Positions 32,356 to 40,268 are shown, counted from the stretch's first letter. The stretch is 46,509 bases of DNA from Planomicrobium soli (GCF_003014655.1 NZ_PYAT01000019.1:1-46509), one strand, 5' to 3'. A program made the numbers and translations. Notes: generated by a model from the letters alone, not told the origin.

Positions 32356-33126
32356 TTAAAGAACGTGATAGCCGCTGTCGACGTGGATGGTTTCTCCAGT
32401 GATGCCGCGGGACATTTCACTGAATAAGAACACAGCCGTATCGCCGACTTCTTCAGGTGTTGTGTTGCGGTGAAGCGGCGCTTTTTCTTCGATTTCGTGA
32501 AGGATTGTATTGAAGTCGCTAATTCCTTTTGCAGACAGCGTCCGAATTGGGCCAGAAGAAATAGCATTGACACGGATGTTGTGTTTGCCAAGATCTGCCG
32601 CCAAGTAGCGGACTGACATTTCAAGAGAAGCTTTTGCAACTCCCATGACGTTGTAGTTTGGCATAACGCGTTCGCCGCCAATATATGTCAGCGCTACAAT
32701 GCTCCCGCCTTCAGCCATTAGCGGCTTCGCGTATTTCGAAATAATAGTCAATGAATATGCAGAAATGTTTTGTGCAAGCAAAAATCCGTCTCTTGAAGTA
32801 TCAGAAAAATCGCCTGCCAACTCTTCTGTTTTTGCAAAAGCGATGCAATGAGCCAATCCATGAATCGTTCCAACTTGTTCTTTAATGGAAGTGAAACATT
32901 TTTCAACATCCTCGTCACTTGTTACATCACAAGGCAAAACAAGTTCGTGGTTGCCGTCAAGGGTTGCGACCAAATCACGTACCGATTTTTCAAAGCGCTC
33001 CCCTGCGTATGTAAAAATCAGACGGGCACCAGACTGATCAAGAGACCGGGCAATTCCCCATGCAATACTGCGTTTGTTTGCTACACCCATAATTACGAAC
33101 GTTTTTCCTGCTAATGATATCGACAT
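32356..33126 (-). CDS. fabI: enoyl-[acyl-carrier-protein] reductase FabI
   Basis: FabI is the NAD(P)H-dependent enzyme that reduces the trans-2 double bond in each fatty acid elongation cycle and is the triclosan target. It is 256 aa. The SDR-like cofactor motif is MGVANKRSIAWGIAR (divergent Gly motif typical of FabI). YIGGERVMPNYNVMGVAKASLE carries the catalytic Tyr and Lys (quoted as two blocks). The C terminus contains GITGETIHVDSGYHV. A FapR-type operator lies 33-49 bp upstream of the start, so malonyl-CoA-responsive repression is expected. The ribosome site GCAGGAGG precedes the ATG. Confidence 0.97.
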   Translation of the reverse strand: MSISLAGKTFVIMGVANKRSIAWGIARSLDQSGARLIFTYAGERFEKSVRDLVATLDGNHELVLPCDVTSDEDVEKCFTSIKEQVGTIHGLAHCIAFAKTEELAGDFSDTSRDGFLLAQNISAYSLTIISKYAKPLMAEGGSIVALTYIGGERVMPNYNVMGVAKASLEMSVRYLAADLGKHNIRVNAISSGPIRTLSAKGISDFNTILHEIEEKAPLHRNTTPEEVGDTAVFLFSEMSRGITGETIHVDSGYHVL

Positions 33127-33158
33127 TCCGATTCCTCCTGCACTATTGTTATCTCAAT

Positions 33159-33175
33159 TTATTACCTGGTACTAA
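33159..33175 (-). promoter_or_regulatory. FapR operator upstream of fabI
   Basis: On the minus strand TTAGTACCAGGTAATAA matches the FapR palindrome TTAGTACCTRNTACTAA at all but two defined positions. A -10-like TAATAT lies on its upstream edge, 17 bp from a TTGCAC that sits inside the mgtE terminator. FapR is a malonyl-CoA-sensing repressor of fatty acid and phospholipid genes. Confidence 0.8.
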
Positions 33176-33185
33176 TATTACCTTA

Positions 33186-33216
33186 TAAAAAAGAAAAGTG
33201 CAATTCGCACTTTTCT
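33186..33216 (-). terminator. intrinsic terminator of mgtE
   Basis: Perfect 10-bp stem AGAAAAGTGC/GCACTTTTCT and a following T run overlap the mgtE stop. Its T run lies within the likely fabI promoter. Confidence 0.85.
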
Positions 33217-34585
33217 AGAGCTGGCTTAAGAACGTCGTCGCCAAACCAAGATAAATTAAAATGGAAATAATATCATTCAATGTCGTGATAAATGGTCCTG
33301 ATGCAACAGCGGGATCGATTTTCATCCGGTGAATCAATAGCGGAATGAACGATCCCGCAAGCGTCGCCACAAAAATCGACCCCATAACTGCTGTTCCAAC
33401 CAAGATGCCAATCAACAGTTCGCCTTTCCAGAAGTAAACAAGTCCTATGACTACCACTCCACATACAACACCCGTGATCAAACCTGTTCCGGCTTCTCTC
33501 AACAGCAGCTTTACCTTGCTTTCTTCTTCAATATCTCCTGTGGCAATACCACGAACCGCGACAGCCAACGCTTGTGTACCGCTGTTTCCGGCCATTCCTG
33601 CAATTAGTGGGATAAAAACTGCAAGCAATGCCACTTGGTCTAAGGTCGCTTCAAAAAGCCCCATTAAGTTGGCGGTAAGCATACCAAGGAATGTTAAAAG
33701 AATCAGCCAAGGCAACCGTTTTTTCGCTGCTGTAAATGGCCCTTTATCGAAGTTATCCATATCGGTGACCCCTGCAAGTTTTGAATAATCATCGGAGGCT
33801 TCTTCGTCCAACACGTCAATAATATCGTCGACCGTAATGATGCCAAGCAGATGGTTCTGAAAATCCACTACTGGCATAGCGAGGAAATCATAGTCCTTAA
33901 TCATTCGGGCCACTTCTTCCTGGTCTTCTCCCACTGAAACACTGACTACTCGCTCGCTCATGATGGAAGAAATCAGCGTGTCTTCATCGGCAATAATCAA
34001 ATCACGCAATGTCACAATTCCTGTTAGTTTGCGTTCGCTATCGATAACAAAAACATAATAAATGGTTTCGGCTTTTGACGCCGCATTTCTCAAAATATTC
34101 ATTGCTGAACGGACGGTCGAATTTTGCGGGATGGCCACAAATTCCGTCGTCATGATGGAACCGGCCGTATACTCTTCATAATGGAGCAAGTCTTTTATTT
34201 GTCTGGCGGATTCTTTATCCATGATTGACAAATAAGTAGCCACTTGTTCTTTGTTCAGGTTATTAAGAACGTCAACCGCATCATCCGTCGACATATTCGA
34301 AAGCATATCCGCAGCATATATCGAATTCAACTCTTTAAAGAATTCTTCGTATTCTTCATCGTCCAAATCAATGGCCGCAAATATTAGGGCCATTTCCTTC
34401 GGAGAGAGATACTGATACAGAAGCTCGCGCATTTCCGGTTCCGCTTTTTCATAAAATACGGCCTGATCGTATGGGTGATATGACAAAAACTCTTCCCTGA
34501 ATGTTTCAACTTCCCCGCGTTCCAATAATTCCATCAACAGTTCTTCGTTCAACTCTTCATCGCGAACTGTTTTTTCTTCAATCAT
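33215..34585 (-). CDS. mgtE: magnesium transporter MgtE
   Basis: MgtE is the Mg2+-gated magnesium channel. The 456-aa protein has the complete layout. A superhelical MgtE N domain (about 15-130) contains MSTDDAVDVLNNL. Two CBS domains follow (about 135-260; MTTEFVAIPQNSTVRSAM and VVDFQNHLLGIITVDDIIDV). A plug helix links to five transmembrane helices (about 285-456) with the pore motif GNSGTQALAVAVRG. AAGGAGG lies 8 bases before the ATG. No M-box riboswitch fits in the 101 bp between its start and the divergent prpE start, so control must come from the protein's CBS gate or another route. A good sigma-A promoter is at 34622-34650. Confidence 0.95.
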   Translation of the reverse strand: MIEEKTVRDEELNEELLMELLERGEVETFREEFLSYHPYDQAVFYEKAEPEMRELLYQYLSPKEMALIFAAIDLDDEEYEEFFKELNSIYAADMLSNMSTDDAVDVLNNLNKEQVATYLSIMDKESARQIKDLLHYEEYTAGSIMTTEFVAIPQNSTVRSAMNILRNAASKAETIYYVFVIDSERKLTGIVTLRDLIIADEDTLISSIMSERVVSVSVGEDQEEVARMIKDYDFLAMPVVDFQNHLLGIITVDDIIDVLDEEASDDYSKLAGVTDMDNFDKGPFTAAKKRLPWLILLTFLGMLTANLMGLFEATLDQVALLAVFIPLIAGMAGNSGTQALAVAVRGIATGDIEEESKVKLLLREAGTGLITGVVCGVVVIGLVYFWKGELLIGILVGTAVMGSIFVATLAGSFIPLLIHRMKIDPAVASGPFITTLNDIISILIYLGLATTFLSQL

Positions 34586-34621
34586 GTATGCTCCCTCCTT
34601 TCGAGTATTAAACTTCTTGCT

Positions 34622-34650
34622 TTTATAATCTATACGTTACACTATGTCTA
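34622..34650 (-). promoter_or_regulatory. promoter of mgtE
   Basis: On the minus strand TAGACA and TATAAA are 17 bp apart. Each matches consensus at 5 of 6, giving a short leader of about 30 nt. Confidence 0.65.
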
Positions 34651-34686
34651 TGTACAGAGGCAATTTTGATCAATGAGGTGATTGGA

Positions 34687-35424
34687 TTGAAATACGATAT
34701 TATTGGCGATATCCATGGATGTTATGCGGAGCTACTGGAACTCATCGAAGTTCTTGGCTATGCAAAAGAGAGGGAACAATTTGTCCATCAGGAAGGGCGC
34801 CAGCTTGTTTTTGTCGGAGACGCGATGGATCGCGGCCCTGACTCTCTTGCTGTGCTGCGCCTTTTGTTCGCGATGCAAGATAACGGCACTCTCTATTATT
34901 GCCCCGGTAATCACTGCAATAAACTTTATCGCTTTTTCATGGGCAACCGTGTTCAGTTGATGCATGGATTAGAGATTACAATCAACGAATGGCACCGGCT
35001 TCCAAAAAAAGAACAACAGCAATTCCGCTCTCGTTATATTAAATTTTATGAAACATTGCCGTTATACCTGGAATTAGAAGGCGATCTGCTTGTCGCCCAC
35101 GCCGGCCTCAAAGCCGACATGCTTGGAAAACCCGTCAACAAAAGCATTGCCGCTTTCGTGCTGTACGGTGACACTACCGGCAAACTTGATGCGCAGGGGC
35201 GTCCCGTCAGAAGGGATTGGGCTAAATCCTATAAGGGAGACAAATGGATCGTATACGGTCATACGCCGACAGAAGAGCCATACATTACCAACAATACCGT
35301 AAACATAGACACCGGATGTGTTTTCGGTGGATACTTGTCCGCGTTCCGTTATCCAGAGAAGACGATTGTTTCCGTACCGTCCCTTCAACCTTATCAGCCG
35401 CAGCGTTTCCATAAATTCACTTAA
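34687..35424 (+). CDS. prpE: bis(5'-nucleosyl)-tetraphosphatase PrpE
   Basis: PrpE is a cytosolic PPP-family metallophosphatase that splits Ap4A symmetrically. It is 245 aa. Metal-site motifs are in order: IGDIHG (GDxHG), VGDAMDRGPDS (GDxxDRG), CPGNHCNKL (GNHD/E-type, here GNHC), VAHAGLK and VYGHTPTEEP. Start: a TTG at 34687 with GAGGTG six bases upstream gives the family N terminus KYDIIGDIHG. An ATG at 34666 is in frame but overlaps the ribosome site. It converges on the pseudouridine synthase with a 4-bp overlap of stop codons and no terminator between. Confidence 0.93.
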   Translation: MKYDIIGDIHGCYAELLELIEVLGYAKEREQFVHQEGRQLVFVGDAMDRGPDSLAVLRLLFAMQDNGTLYYCPGNHCNKLYRFFMGNRVQLMHGLEITINEWHRLPKKEQQQFRSRYIKFYETLPLYLELEGDLLVAHAGLKADMLGKPVNKSIAAFVLYGDTTGKLDAQGRPVRRDWAKSYKGDKWIVYGHTPTEEPYITNNTVNIDTGCVFGGYLSAFRYPEKTIVSVPSLQPYQPQRFHKFT

Positions 35425-36296
35425 AGCAGCAACGCCATATCCTCATTTAACGGAGAAGTGAAATTCAACCGCTTTCCAGTTGTAGGATGGAGAAGTTCAA
35501 GTTTGTCGCAGTGCAGCGCCTGTCTCGTGATCAATTCCCGTTTGCCGCCATACAAATCATCGCCGAGCAGCGGGTGACCAATATGGGCGAGATGAACCCT
35601 GATTTGATGGGTCCGCCCTGTATTAAGCTGAAGCTGCACATGTGAATAGCCGCAAAAATTATGAAGGACCCGCACTTGCGTTTCTGCAAACTGACCGTCA
35701 GGACGCACCTCTCTTTCAATAATGCTTGTGCTTTTTCTGCCGATCGGTTCTGTAATGACAAATTCGGGTTTTTCCAATAAGCCATGAACAAGCGCTTGGT
35801 ACCGCCGCTTCATCTTTTTCCCCTGCTGCTGCACGGAAAGCATATGATGAATATGGCGGTTTTTTGCAATGCACACGAGACCAGAAGTATCGCGATCAAG
35901 GCGTGTTGCAATATGAAGCGTAGCAGGAATTCCTTGATTTTCAAAATATTTCGCCACGATATTCGCAAGGCTTCCTGATGGATGCTCACGAGAGGGAATT
36001 GTATTTTGGACTGGCGGCTTATCGATAATCAATAATGCTTCATCCTCGTATACGATATGCAGCGGACCGTCTTCTGCAATCAATCCCGCTCCCCGTTCTT
36101 CATTCGGAAAAATAACGGTCACAGCATCGTCTTTTTCCAAGACATGCCGGACCGTTACTTCCTTGCCGTTCACTAAAATTCGTCCGCCGCCATATTTCAC
36201 TGATGCCAACGTACGCTTGGAAATGCCCCAGCCGCTTAAAGCTTCACGAAGAAGAACGGCCTCTGGGGCGATATAAGTTAATTGAAATGGTTTCAT
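35421..36296 (-). CDS. RluA-family pseudouridine synthase (YjbO-like)
   Basis: This RNA pseudouridine synthase of the RluA/RluD family has about 291 aa. An S4-like N-terminal RNA-binding region (KRTLASVKYGGGRILVNGKEV) is followed by the catalytic domain with RLDRDTSGLVCIAKN, which holds the essential Asp. The late motif GRTHQIRVHLAHIGHPLLGDDLYGG is quoted in parts. The rRNA or tRNA target is not predictable. The ATG at 36296 follows AAGGTGG; a GTG at 36305 lies within that site. It is third in an operon relQ-nadK-yjbO, starting 11 bp after the nadK stop, and overlaps the convergent prpE end. Confidence 0.92.
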   Translation of the reverse strand: MKPFQLTYIAPEAVLLREALSGWGISKRTLASVKYGGGRILVNGKEVTVRHVLEKDDAVTVIFPNEERGAGLIAEDGPLHIVYEDEALLIIDKPPVQNTIPSREHPSGSLANIVAKYFENQGIPATLHIATRLDRDTSGLVCIAKNRHIHHMLSVQQQGKKMKRRYQALVHGLLEKPEFVITEPIGRKSTSIIEREVRPDGQFAETQVRVLHNFCGYSHVQLQLNTGRTHQIRVHLAHIGHPLLGDDLYGGKRELITRQALHCDKLELLHPTTGKRLNFTSPLNEDMALLL

Positions 36297-36307
36297 TTTT
36301 TCCACCT

Positions 36308-37108
36308 TTATCTATCGTTGTCAATGAAAGAATCATGGACCCGTTTCCAAAACGGGAATGCACGGAATCGTGCAAACCGGACTTTTTCATCAGCCACTCT
36401 GTACTCAATTGATTTAACATCTTTATGAAGCAATTGGATATGATCGATTGTCACCATGAAATCCGGCGCTTTTACCGGACGCAGTACACAGCGATGATGC
36501 GCAGGCAAAACAAGCGGGGATCCTACGGTCCGGAACACCCGGTTATTAATCGATGCCATTTCAGTAAGCTGCATAGCTTGCAGCGATGGATGGATGATCG
36601 CCCCGCCCAAAGCTTTATTGTAAGCTGTGCTTCCAGAAGGTGTCGACATGCACAGTCCATCACCTCTAAAACGCTCGAAATGGCTTTCGTTCAAAAAGAC
36701 GTCCATGACAAGTGTTACTTCTGCCGATTTGACCGTTGACTCATTCAATGCTAAGTACACGGCAGGCTTCTCGGAATTCTGGTAGTGGACGCTGACCTCC
36801 ACTAACGGATATTCAATTACTTCGTATTCTTTTTTTGCGATGGACAGCACCAGCTTTTCAATTTCTACGGGCTGCCAGTCTGCATAAAATCCGAGGTGCC
36901 CGGTATGTATGCCGACAAAAGCAACAGTATCCAACTGGTCTCTGTATTTATGGAAGGCATGAAGCAATGTTCCATCCCCGCCAATCGACAACACGACATC
37001 CGGCGATTCCTCATTCCACACCATGTCAAAATCTTCTAAGTAAGCCCGCGCCGTAGCCATCAGATCATTTGAAAGGTCATCTTGTCTGGATATGATAAAA
37101 AATTTCAT
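36308..37108 (-). CDS. nadK: NAD kinase
   Basis: NadK phosphorylates NAD to NADP and controls the NADPH supply. It is 266 aa, the short Firmicute form. Motifs: [15 protein letters not shown] with GGDG at residues 43-46 (catalytic Asp45), [21 protein letters not shown] (NE/D motif), and [25 protein letters not shown] (quoted in parts). Its ATG overlaps the relQ stop (ATGA), so the alarmone synthetase and NAD kinase are translationally coupled. This order (relQ, nadK, pseudouridine synthase) is conserved in Bacillales. Confidence 0.96.
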   Translation of the reverse strand: MKFFIISRQDDLSNDLMATARAYLEDFDMVWNEESPDVVLSIGGDGTLLHAFHKYRDQLDTVAFVGIHTGHLGFYADWQPVEIEKLVLSIAKKEYEVIEYPLVEVSVHYQNSEKPAVYLALNESTVKSAEVTLVMDVFLNESHFERFRGDGLCMSTPSGSTAYNKALGGAIIHPSLQAMQLTEMASINNRVFRTVGSPLVLPAHHRCVLRPVKAPDFMVTIDHIQLLHKDVKSIEYRVADEKVRFARFRAFPFWKRVHDSFIDNDR

Positions 37109-37782
37109 CTGTTTGTTTGCTCCCCTTCCCTATCGGTTGGAAAATGCGTGTTTTGAGATTCTTTGTATTCGCTGAAATATGCCTGGGCTTCTTGGATTTC
37201 ATCCCGTATTTTCGACATTTCTTCATCCAGCTGAAATGCTGCTTCAGCTGCACGCTGAAGCCTGAGCTTGATTTCTTCCGGAAAAATCCCTTTGTATTTG
37301 TAATTGAGCGAATGCTCGATTGATGCCCAAAAGTTCATGGCTAACGTGCGGATTTGAATCTCAGCCAAGATCAATTGTTCTCCATTGATCGTTTGAACCG
37401 GATATTCAACGATTACATGATAAGAACGATAACCGCTTTGCTTCTCTTGTGAGATGTAATCTTTTTCTTCCACAATCCGCAGATCATTCCGTTGCCGCAA
37501 AAGCCCTACGACAGTTTCAATATCACTGACAAATTGGCACATCATCCGTAGCCCGGCAATATCCTGCAATTCGTGAGCGAGTTTCTCTGATGGCTCAAAG
37601 GCAATGCCTTTTTCAAGAGTTTTGTCATAGATGCTTGCCAGCGGTTTTACACGCCCCGTAACAAATTCAATCGGTGAATTCGTATTTTCAGTTTCAAACT
37701 GCCCGCGCATTCCTTTGAATTTTATTTTCAACTCGTCTACTGCTTGCTTATATGGTGCTAAAAAACGATCCCATTGACCCAT
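37105..37782 (-). CDS. relQ: small alarmone synthetase RelQ (YjbM/SAS1 family GTP pyrophosphokinase)
   Basis: RelQ makes (p)ppGpp from ATP and GTP/GDP and lacks a hydrolase domain. The 225-aa protein is a synthetase domain with [34 protein letters not shown] (the RxxxY-type substrate site) and [23 protein letters not shown] (quoted in parts). A C-terminal helical tail for oligomerisation ends with a hydrophilic stretch. B. subtilis and enterococcal RelQ are tetramers regulated by pppGpp and RNA; the same is inferred here. GGAGG lies upstream of the ATG. A possible long leader (up to about 235 nt) precedes the gene. It is first in the relQ-nadK-yjbO operon. Confidence 0.95.
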   Translation of the reverse strand: MGQWDRFLAPYKQAVDELKIKFKGMRGQFETENTNSPIEFVTGRVKPLASIYDKTLEKGIAFEPSEKLAHELQDIAGLRMMCQFVSDIETVVGLLRQRNDLRIVEEKDYISQEKQSGYRSYHVIVEYPVQTINGEQLILAEIQIRTLAMNFWASIEHSLNYKYKGIFPEEIKLRLQRAAEAAFQLDEEMSKIRDEIQEAQAYFSEYKESQNTHFPTDREGEQTNR

Positions 37783-38097
37783 AAGTGGTCCTCCCCCGCT
37801 TCTTTTTACGCTCGTGAAGCAAGTGCCTCATGAATTTTTCCACTGCTGCTATACGGTATCGCTTTCCGTATTTACTGTTCTCTTATTAGATTCTCTAGTC
37901 AGGCTGATTAATCCTTGTGAAAACTGCATTTCAGCTTAGTCAATGAAAAGCCGATAGTTTGGCCCCTGTACTTTTGCCATAAGTTTTCGCAAGGCAAAAT
38001 TTCTTTTGGACCCGATGCTAGTAATATTTTAACACAGCTCTTGCATCGTTGCAGTTTGCCAGAAACTATCCGATAATAAAATTATTGAGGGGTGTTA
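37783..38097. other. divergent intergenic region between relQ and the CYTH gene
   Basis: It holds the CYTH promoter (38049-38077) and, on the minus strand, a -10-like TAAAAT at 38032-38027 with CTGCAA 17 bp upstream. If that relQ promoter is right, the relQ leader is about 235 nt. The leader can form short stems: TTTTGCC with GGCAAAA near 37970-38005 and ATACGG with CCGTAT near 37850-37880. No known riboswitch family is recognised. Confidence 0.4.
38049..38077 (+). promoter_or_regulatory. promoter of the CYTH gene
   Basis: TTGCAG and GATAAT are 17 bp apart, about 20 nt before the start codon. Confidence 0.55.
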
Positions 38098-38682
38098 ATG
38101 ATGACGAAAGAACTTGAAATTGAATTTAAAAATATGCTGACACAAGAAAAATACAAAGAACTGTTATCTGCATTCAAGTTTCAGCCAAGTGATGCCAAGG
38201 TTCAAGAAAATCAGTATTTCGACACACCTGATTTCAAATTAAAAGATAAGCGGTGCGCGCTCCGGATTCGGAAAAAAGCAGACGGATTTGAATGCACACT
38301 TAAACTTCCAGCGCCTGAAGGAAATATTGAAATAACCGACCAGCTGGCTCAAGGAGAAGCGGAAAACATTGAGCAAGCAGTCTCGTTCGATGCTAAAGAA
38401 GTGCTTCAGGCCCTTAACGAAGAAAAAATTGACTGGAAAGCCTTGCGGCCGATCGGTACATTGATCACCCATCGCATTGAATTCGAATACAAAGGCGGTT
38501 TACTGGTGCTGGATCATTCGTTCTACAGCGGCAGAGAAGATTATGAAGTTGAATACGAAGTTACAGATGCTGCAGCCGGCCAACAAATATTCAACCGCTT
38601 TTTGGCCGAACATGCTATACCTGTCCATCCAGCAGAAAAAAAAATCGTACGATTTATGAAAGCTGCCATCTCAATGCCTTAG
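38098..38682 (+). CDS. CYTH-domain protein (YjbK-like, triphosphate tunnel enzyme)
   Basis: This cytosolic CYTH/triphosphate-tunnel metalloenzyme has about 194 aa. The signature ELEIEFKNML (ExExK) lies at the N terminus. Alternating charged strands build the tunnel: FDTPDFKLKDKRCALRIRKK, ECTLKLP, EYEVEYEV-type acidic strands (YEVEYEVTD) and a C-terminal KIVRFMKA. Such enzymes hydrolyse inorganic tripolyphosphate, thiamine triphosphate or nucleoside triphosphates; which applies here is unknown. Either of two adjacent ATG codons (38098 or 38101) fits the GAGGGG ribosome site. It is divergent from relQ and upstream of the globin-spxH pair, as in the B. subtilis yjbH-yjbM neighbourhood. Confidence 0.9.
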   Translation: MMTKELEIEFKNMLTQEKYKELLSAFKFQPSDAKVQENQYFDTPDFKLKDKRCALRIRKKADGFECTLKLPAPEGNIEITDQLAQGEAENIEQAVSFDAKEVLQALNEEKIDWKALRPIGTLITHRIEFEYKGGLLVLDHSFYSGREDYEVEYEVTDAAAGQQIFNRFLAEHAIPVHPAEKKIVRFMKAAISMP

Positions 38683-38745
38683 CTCTTTCCATGAATGGAA
38701 TTTACAAATTTTGTTGTTTTTCTCCACACTGCTCAGTCGATTTGT

Positions 38746-38774
38746 TTGTGAAATCTGTCCTCCGTTGATAGAAT
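38746..38774 (+). promoter_or_regulatory. promoter of globin-spxH
   Basis: TTGTGA and TAGAAT are 17 bp apart, 30 nt upstream of the globin ATG. Confidence 0.6.
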
Positions 38775-38803
38775 GAATTTACAGCTAAAGCAAAGGAGAC
38801 ACA

Positions 38804-39205
38804 ATGATGACTGGAAAACCGATAATTCCGTACGAAGAAATTGGTGCGGAACGCCTGTCACAGTTAGTCGATGCATTTTATGCTCGTGTGGCACAGCATC
38901 CAAAGCTGCAGCCGATTTTTCCTGACGATTTAACAGAAACTTCAAGAAAACAGAAACAGTTTTTAACGCAATATTTAGGCGGACCTAATATATATTCAGA
39001 AGAACATGGCCATCCACGATTGAAAATGCGCCATCATCCTTTTCCCATTACCCCAGATCGTGCACAAGCATGGTTGGAATGCATGAGTGAAGCCATGGAT
39101 GAAGTGGGACTGGCAGGCAAATTTCGTGAAACCTTCTATAATCGCCTTGTTCTGACAGCGCATCACATGGTCAATGAACAAGATAGTGAGGAGGAACTGG
39201 AGTGA
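38804..39205 (+). CDS. group II truncated haemoglobin (YjbI-like)
   Basis: This is a small haem protein of the trHbO group, 133 aa. Group-II features: an early PYEEIG(A/G) segment, FYARVAQHPKLQPIFP (B/C region with Phe/Tyr), QKQFLTQYLGGPNIYSEEHGHPRLKMRHHPFPI containing the proximal-His region (quoted in parts), and the Trp in QAWLECMSEAMDE. trHbO proteins bind O2 and may handle peroxide or NO. AAGGAG lies 5 bases before the ATG. Its last codons overlap the spxH GTG start (GTGA), so production is coupled to the Spx adaptor. That pairing is conserved in Bacillales. Confidence 0.93.
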   Translation: MMTGKPIIPYEEIGAERLSQLVDAFYARVAQHPKLQPIFPDDLTETSRKQKQFLTQYLGGPNIYSEEHGHPRLKMRHHPFPITPDRAQAWLECMSEAMDEVGLAGKFRETFYNRLVLTAHHMVNEQDSEEELE

Positions 39206-39999
39206 GCAATACAGAGTTTGTTCCGGAAGCCCTTGAAAAATCGAGCACACTTAAACCATTGGAATTATATATTTTTATGGACCCGCTCAATTCCCAATGC
39301 TGGGAACTTCAAGCAATTATCCGCAAACTGCAGATTGAATACGGCCATTATTTCTCGATGCAAATCGTCCTGAGTACCAAATTGACTAATTTGAATTCTA
39401 TCGGCAAAACATCGATTATAGACACCAATAACCTTTCCCATCCCGTGCTGGCTTCTGTGGCAGTAAAAGCTGCCGAACTTCAAGGCAAACGGGCTGGAAA
39501 CCGTTTTTTGCATAAACTTCAAGAATATTTGCTGCTAAAGACTAAAGACGTATCATGCTATTCAATTTTATTGGAAATTGCCGGTGAAGCAGAGTTGGAC
39601 CAAGAAGAATTCAAGCGGGACTTTCATTCGGTACATACGGCGAAAGCTTTTCAATGCGACCTTCAGATCACCCGTGAAATGGAAGTCAGCGAAGTTCCAA
39701 GCATCGTATTTTTTAACGAATGTATCGAAGACGAAGGCGTAAAAGTATCTGGCCTTTATCCTTATAGCGTCTATCAGACCATTTTGCAGGAAATGCTCGG
39801 AACGGATAGCTTGAATAAGCAGAACCCGCCTAGCTTAGACGAACTTTTTTCTAAATATTCTACTTTGGCAACCAAAGAGATTGCCTCAATCTACAATATT
39901 TCCGAACAGACAGCTGAACGCGAATTGAAAAAGCAGATGCTCCAACAAAAACTGGAGCGCTTTAGTTTAGCAGAAGATACATTATGGAAACTAAAATAA
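39202..39999 (+). CDS. spxH: Spx adaptor protein SpxH (YjbH)
   Basis: SpxH delivers the redox regulator Spx to ClpXP for degradation; loss causes disulphide-stress tolerance. The 265-aa protein has a DsbA-like thioredoxin fold: YIFMDPLNSQCWELQAIIRKLQ at the start, VKAAELQGKRAGNRFLHKLQE, and EVPSIVFFNECIEDEGVKVSGLYPY (quoted in parts). A C-terminal helical region follows. The B. subtilis protein has a His/Cys-rich N terminus and a CPEC motif. Here these are missing: the position reads NSQC, as in the staphylococcal type. The start is GTG overlapping the globin TGA, with GAGGAGG 7 bases upstream. Its stop codon lies inside a 50-bp palindrome. The target gene spx is at 44355-44750. Confidence 0.93.
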   Translation: MSNTEFVPEALEKSSTLKPLELYIFMDPLNSQCWELQAIIRKLQIEYGHYFSMQIVLSTKLTNLNSIGKTSIIDTNNLSHPVLASVAVKAAELQGKRAGNRFLHKLQEYLLLKTKDVSCYSILLEIAGEAELDQEEFKRDFHSVHTAKAFQCDLQITREMEVSEVPSIVFFNECIEDEGVKVSGLYPYSVYQTILQEMLGTDSLNKQNPPSLDELFSKYSTLATKEIASIYNISEQTAERELKKQMLQQKLERFSLAEDTLWKLK

Positions 40000-40036
40000 C
40001 CTATCCGCCAATTGGCGGATAGGTTATTTTAGTTTC
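39987..40036 (+). terminator. 50-bp perfect palindrome over the spxH stop codon
   Basis: Twenty-five base pairs on each side are fully complementary with no spacer. Arms run from GAAACTAAAATAACC at the left to GGTTATTTTAGTTTC at the right, through CTATCCGCCAATTGGCGGATAG. The spxH TAA (39997-39999) is in the left arm. It probably works as a terminator; the U-rich part is inside the stem instead of after it. Confidence 0.75.
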
Positions 40037-40149
40037 TAATGAACCGGCATATTACTGCATAAAGTCCATTTTGCAGAATAGAACGCTTTTTTATAAGCCC
40101 TCTCTTGCAATAAAACGCAGCAGACCCAAAGAAATTTCGATTCATCAGA

Positions 40150-40184
40150 AAAAGGCCCTTTCCATTGTCCGGAAAGGGCCTTTT
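40150..40184. terminator. strong hairpin, terminator-like
   Basis: Perfect 14-bp stem AAAAGGCCCTTTCC/GGAAAGGGCCTTTT with a 7-nt loop, T-rich on both strands. No gene ends just upstream on the plus strand, so it may end an unannotated short transcript or attenuate one entering the small ORF at 40212. Confidence 0.65.
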
Positions 40185-40211
40185 CTATATTACACAAAGG
40201 GGATGGGAGAA

Positions 40212-40268
40212 ATGTTCACGCTCAAACAAAGGGGTGTATGTTTGTATGTGATTTATTTCACACTCTAA
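40212..40268 (+). CDS. possible 18-aa small ORF
   Basis: The ORF is MFTLKQRGVCLYVIYFTL. It has a purine-rich upstream stretch (AAGGGG, 9 bases before the ATG, then GGGAGAA) and lies 27 bp after a strong hairpin. The C-terminal half is hydrophobic. No promoter is evident and the family is not recognised. It may be only a chance frame. Confidence 0.22.
   Translation: MFTLKQRGVCLYVIYFTL

Noticed and set aside
34586..34686. M-box magnesium riboswitch upstream of mgtE
   Set aside because: Only 101 bp separate the divergent starts and the promoter leaves a leader of about 30 nt, too short for an M-box. No M-box motif is seen.
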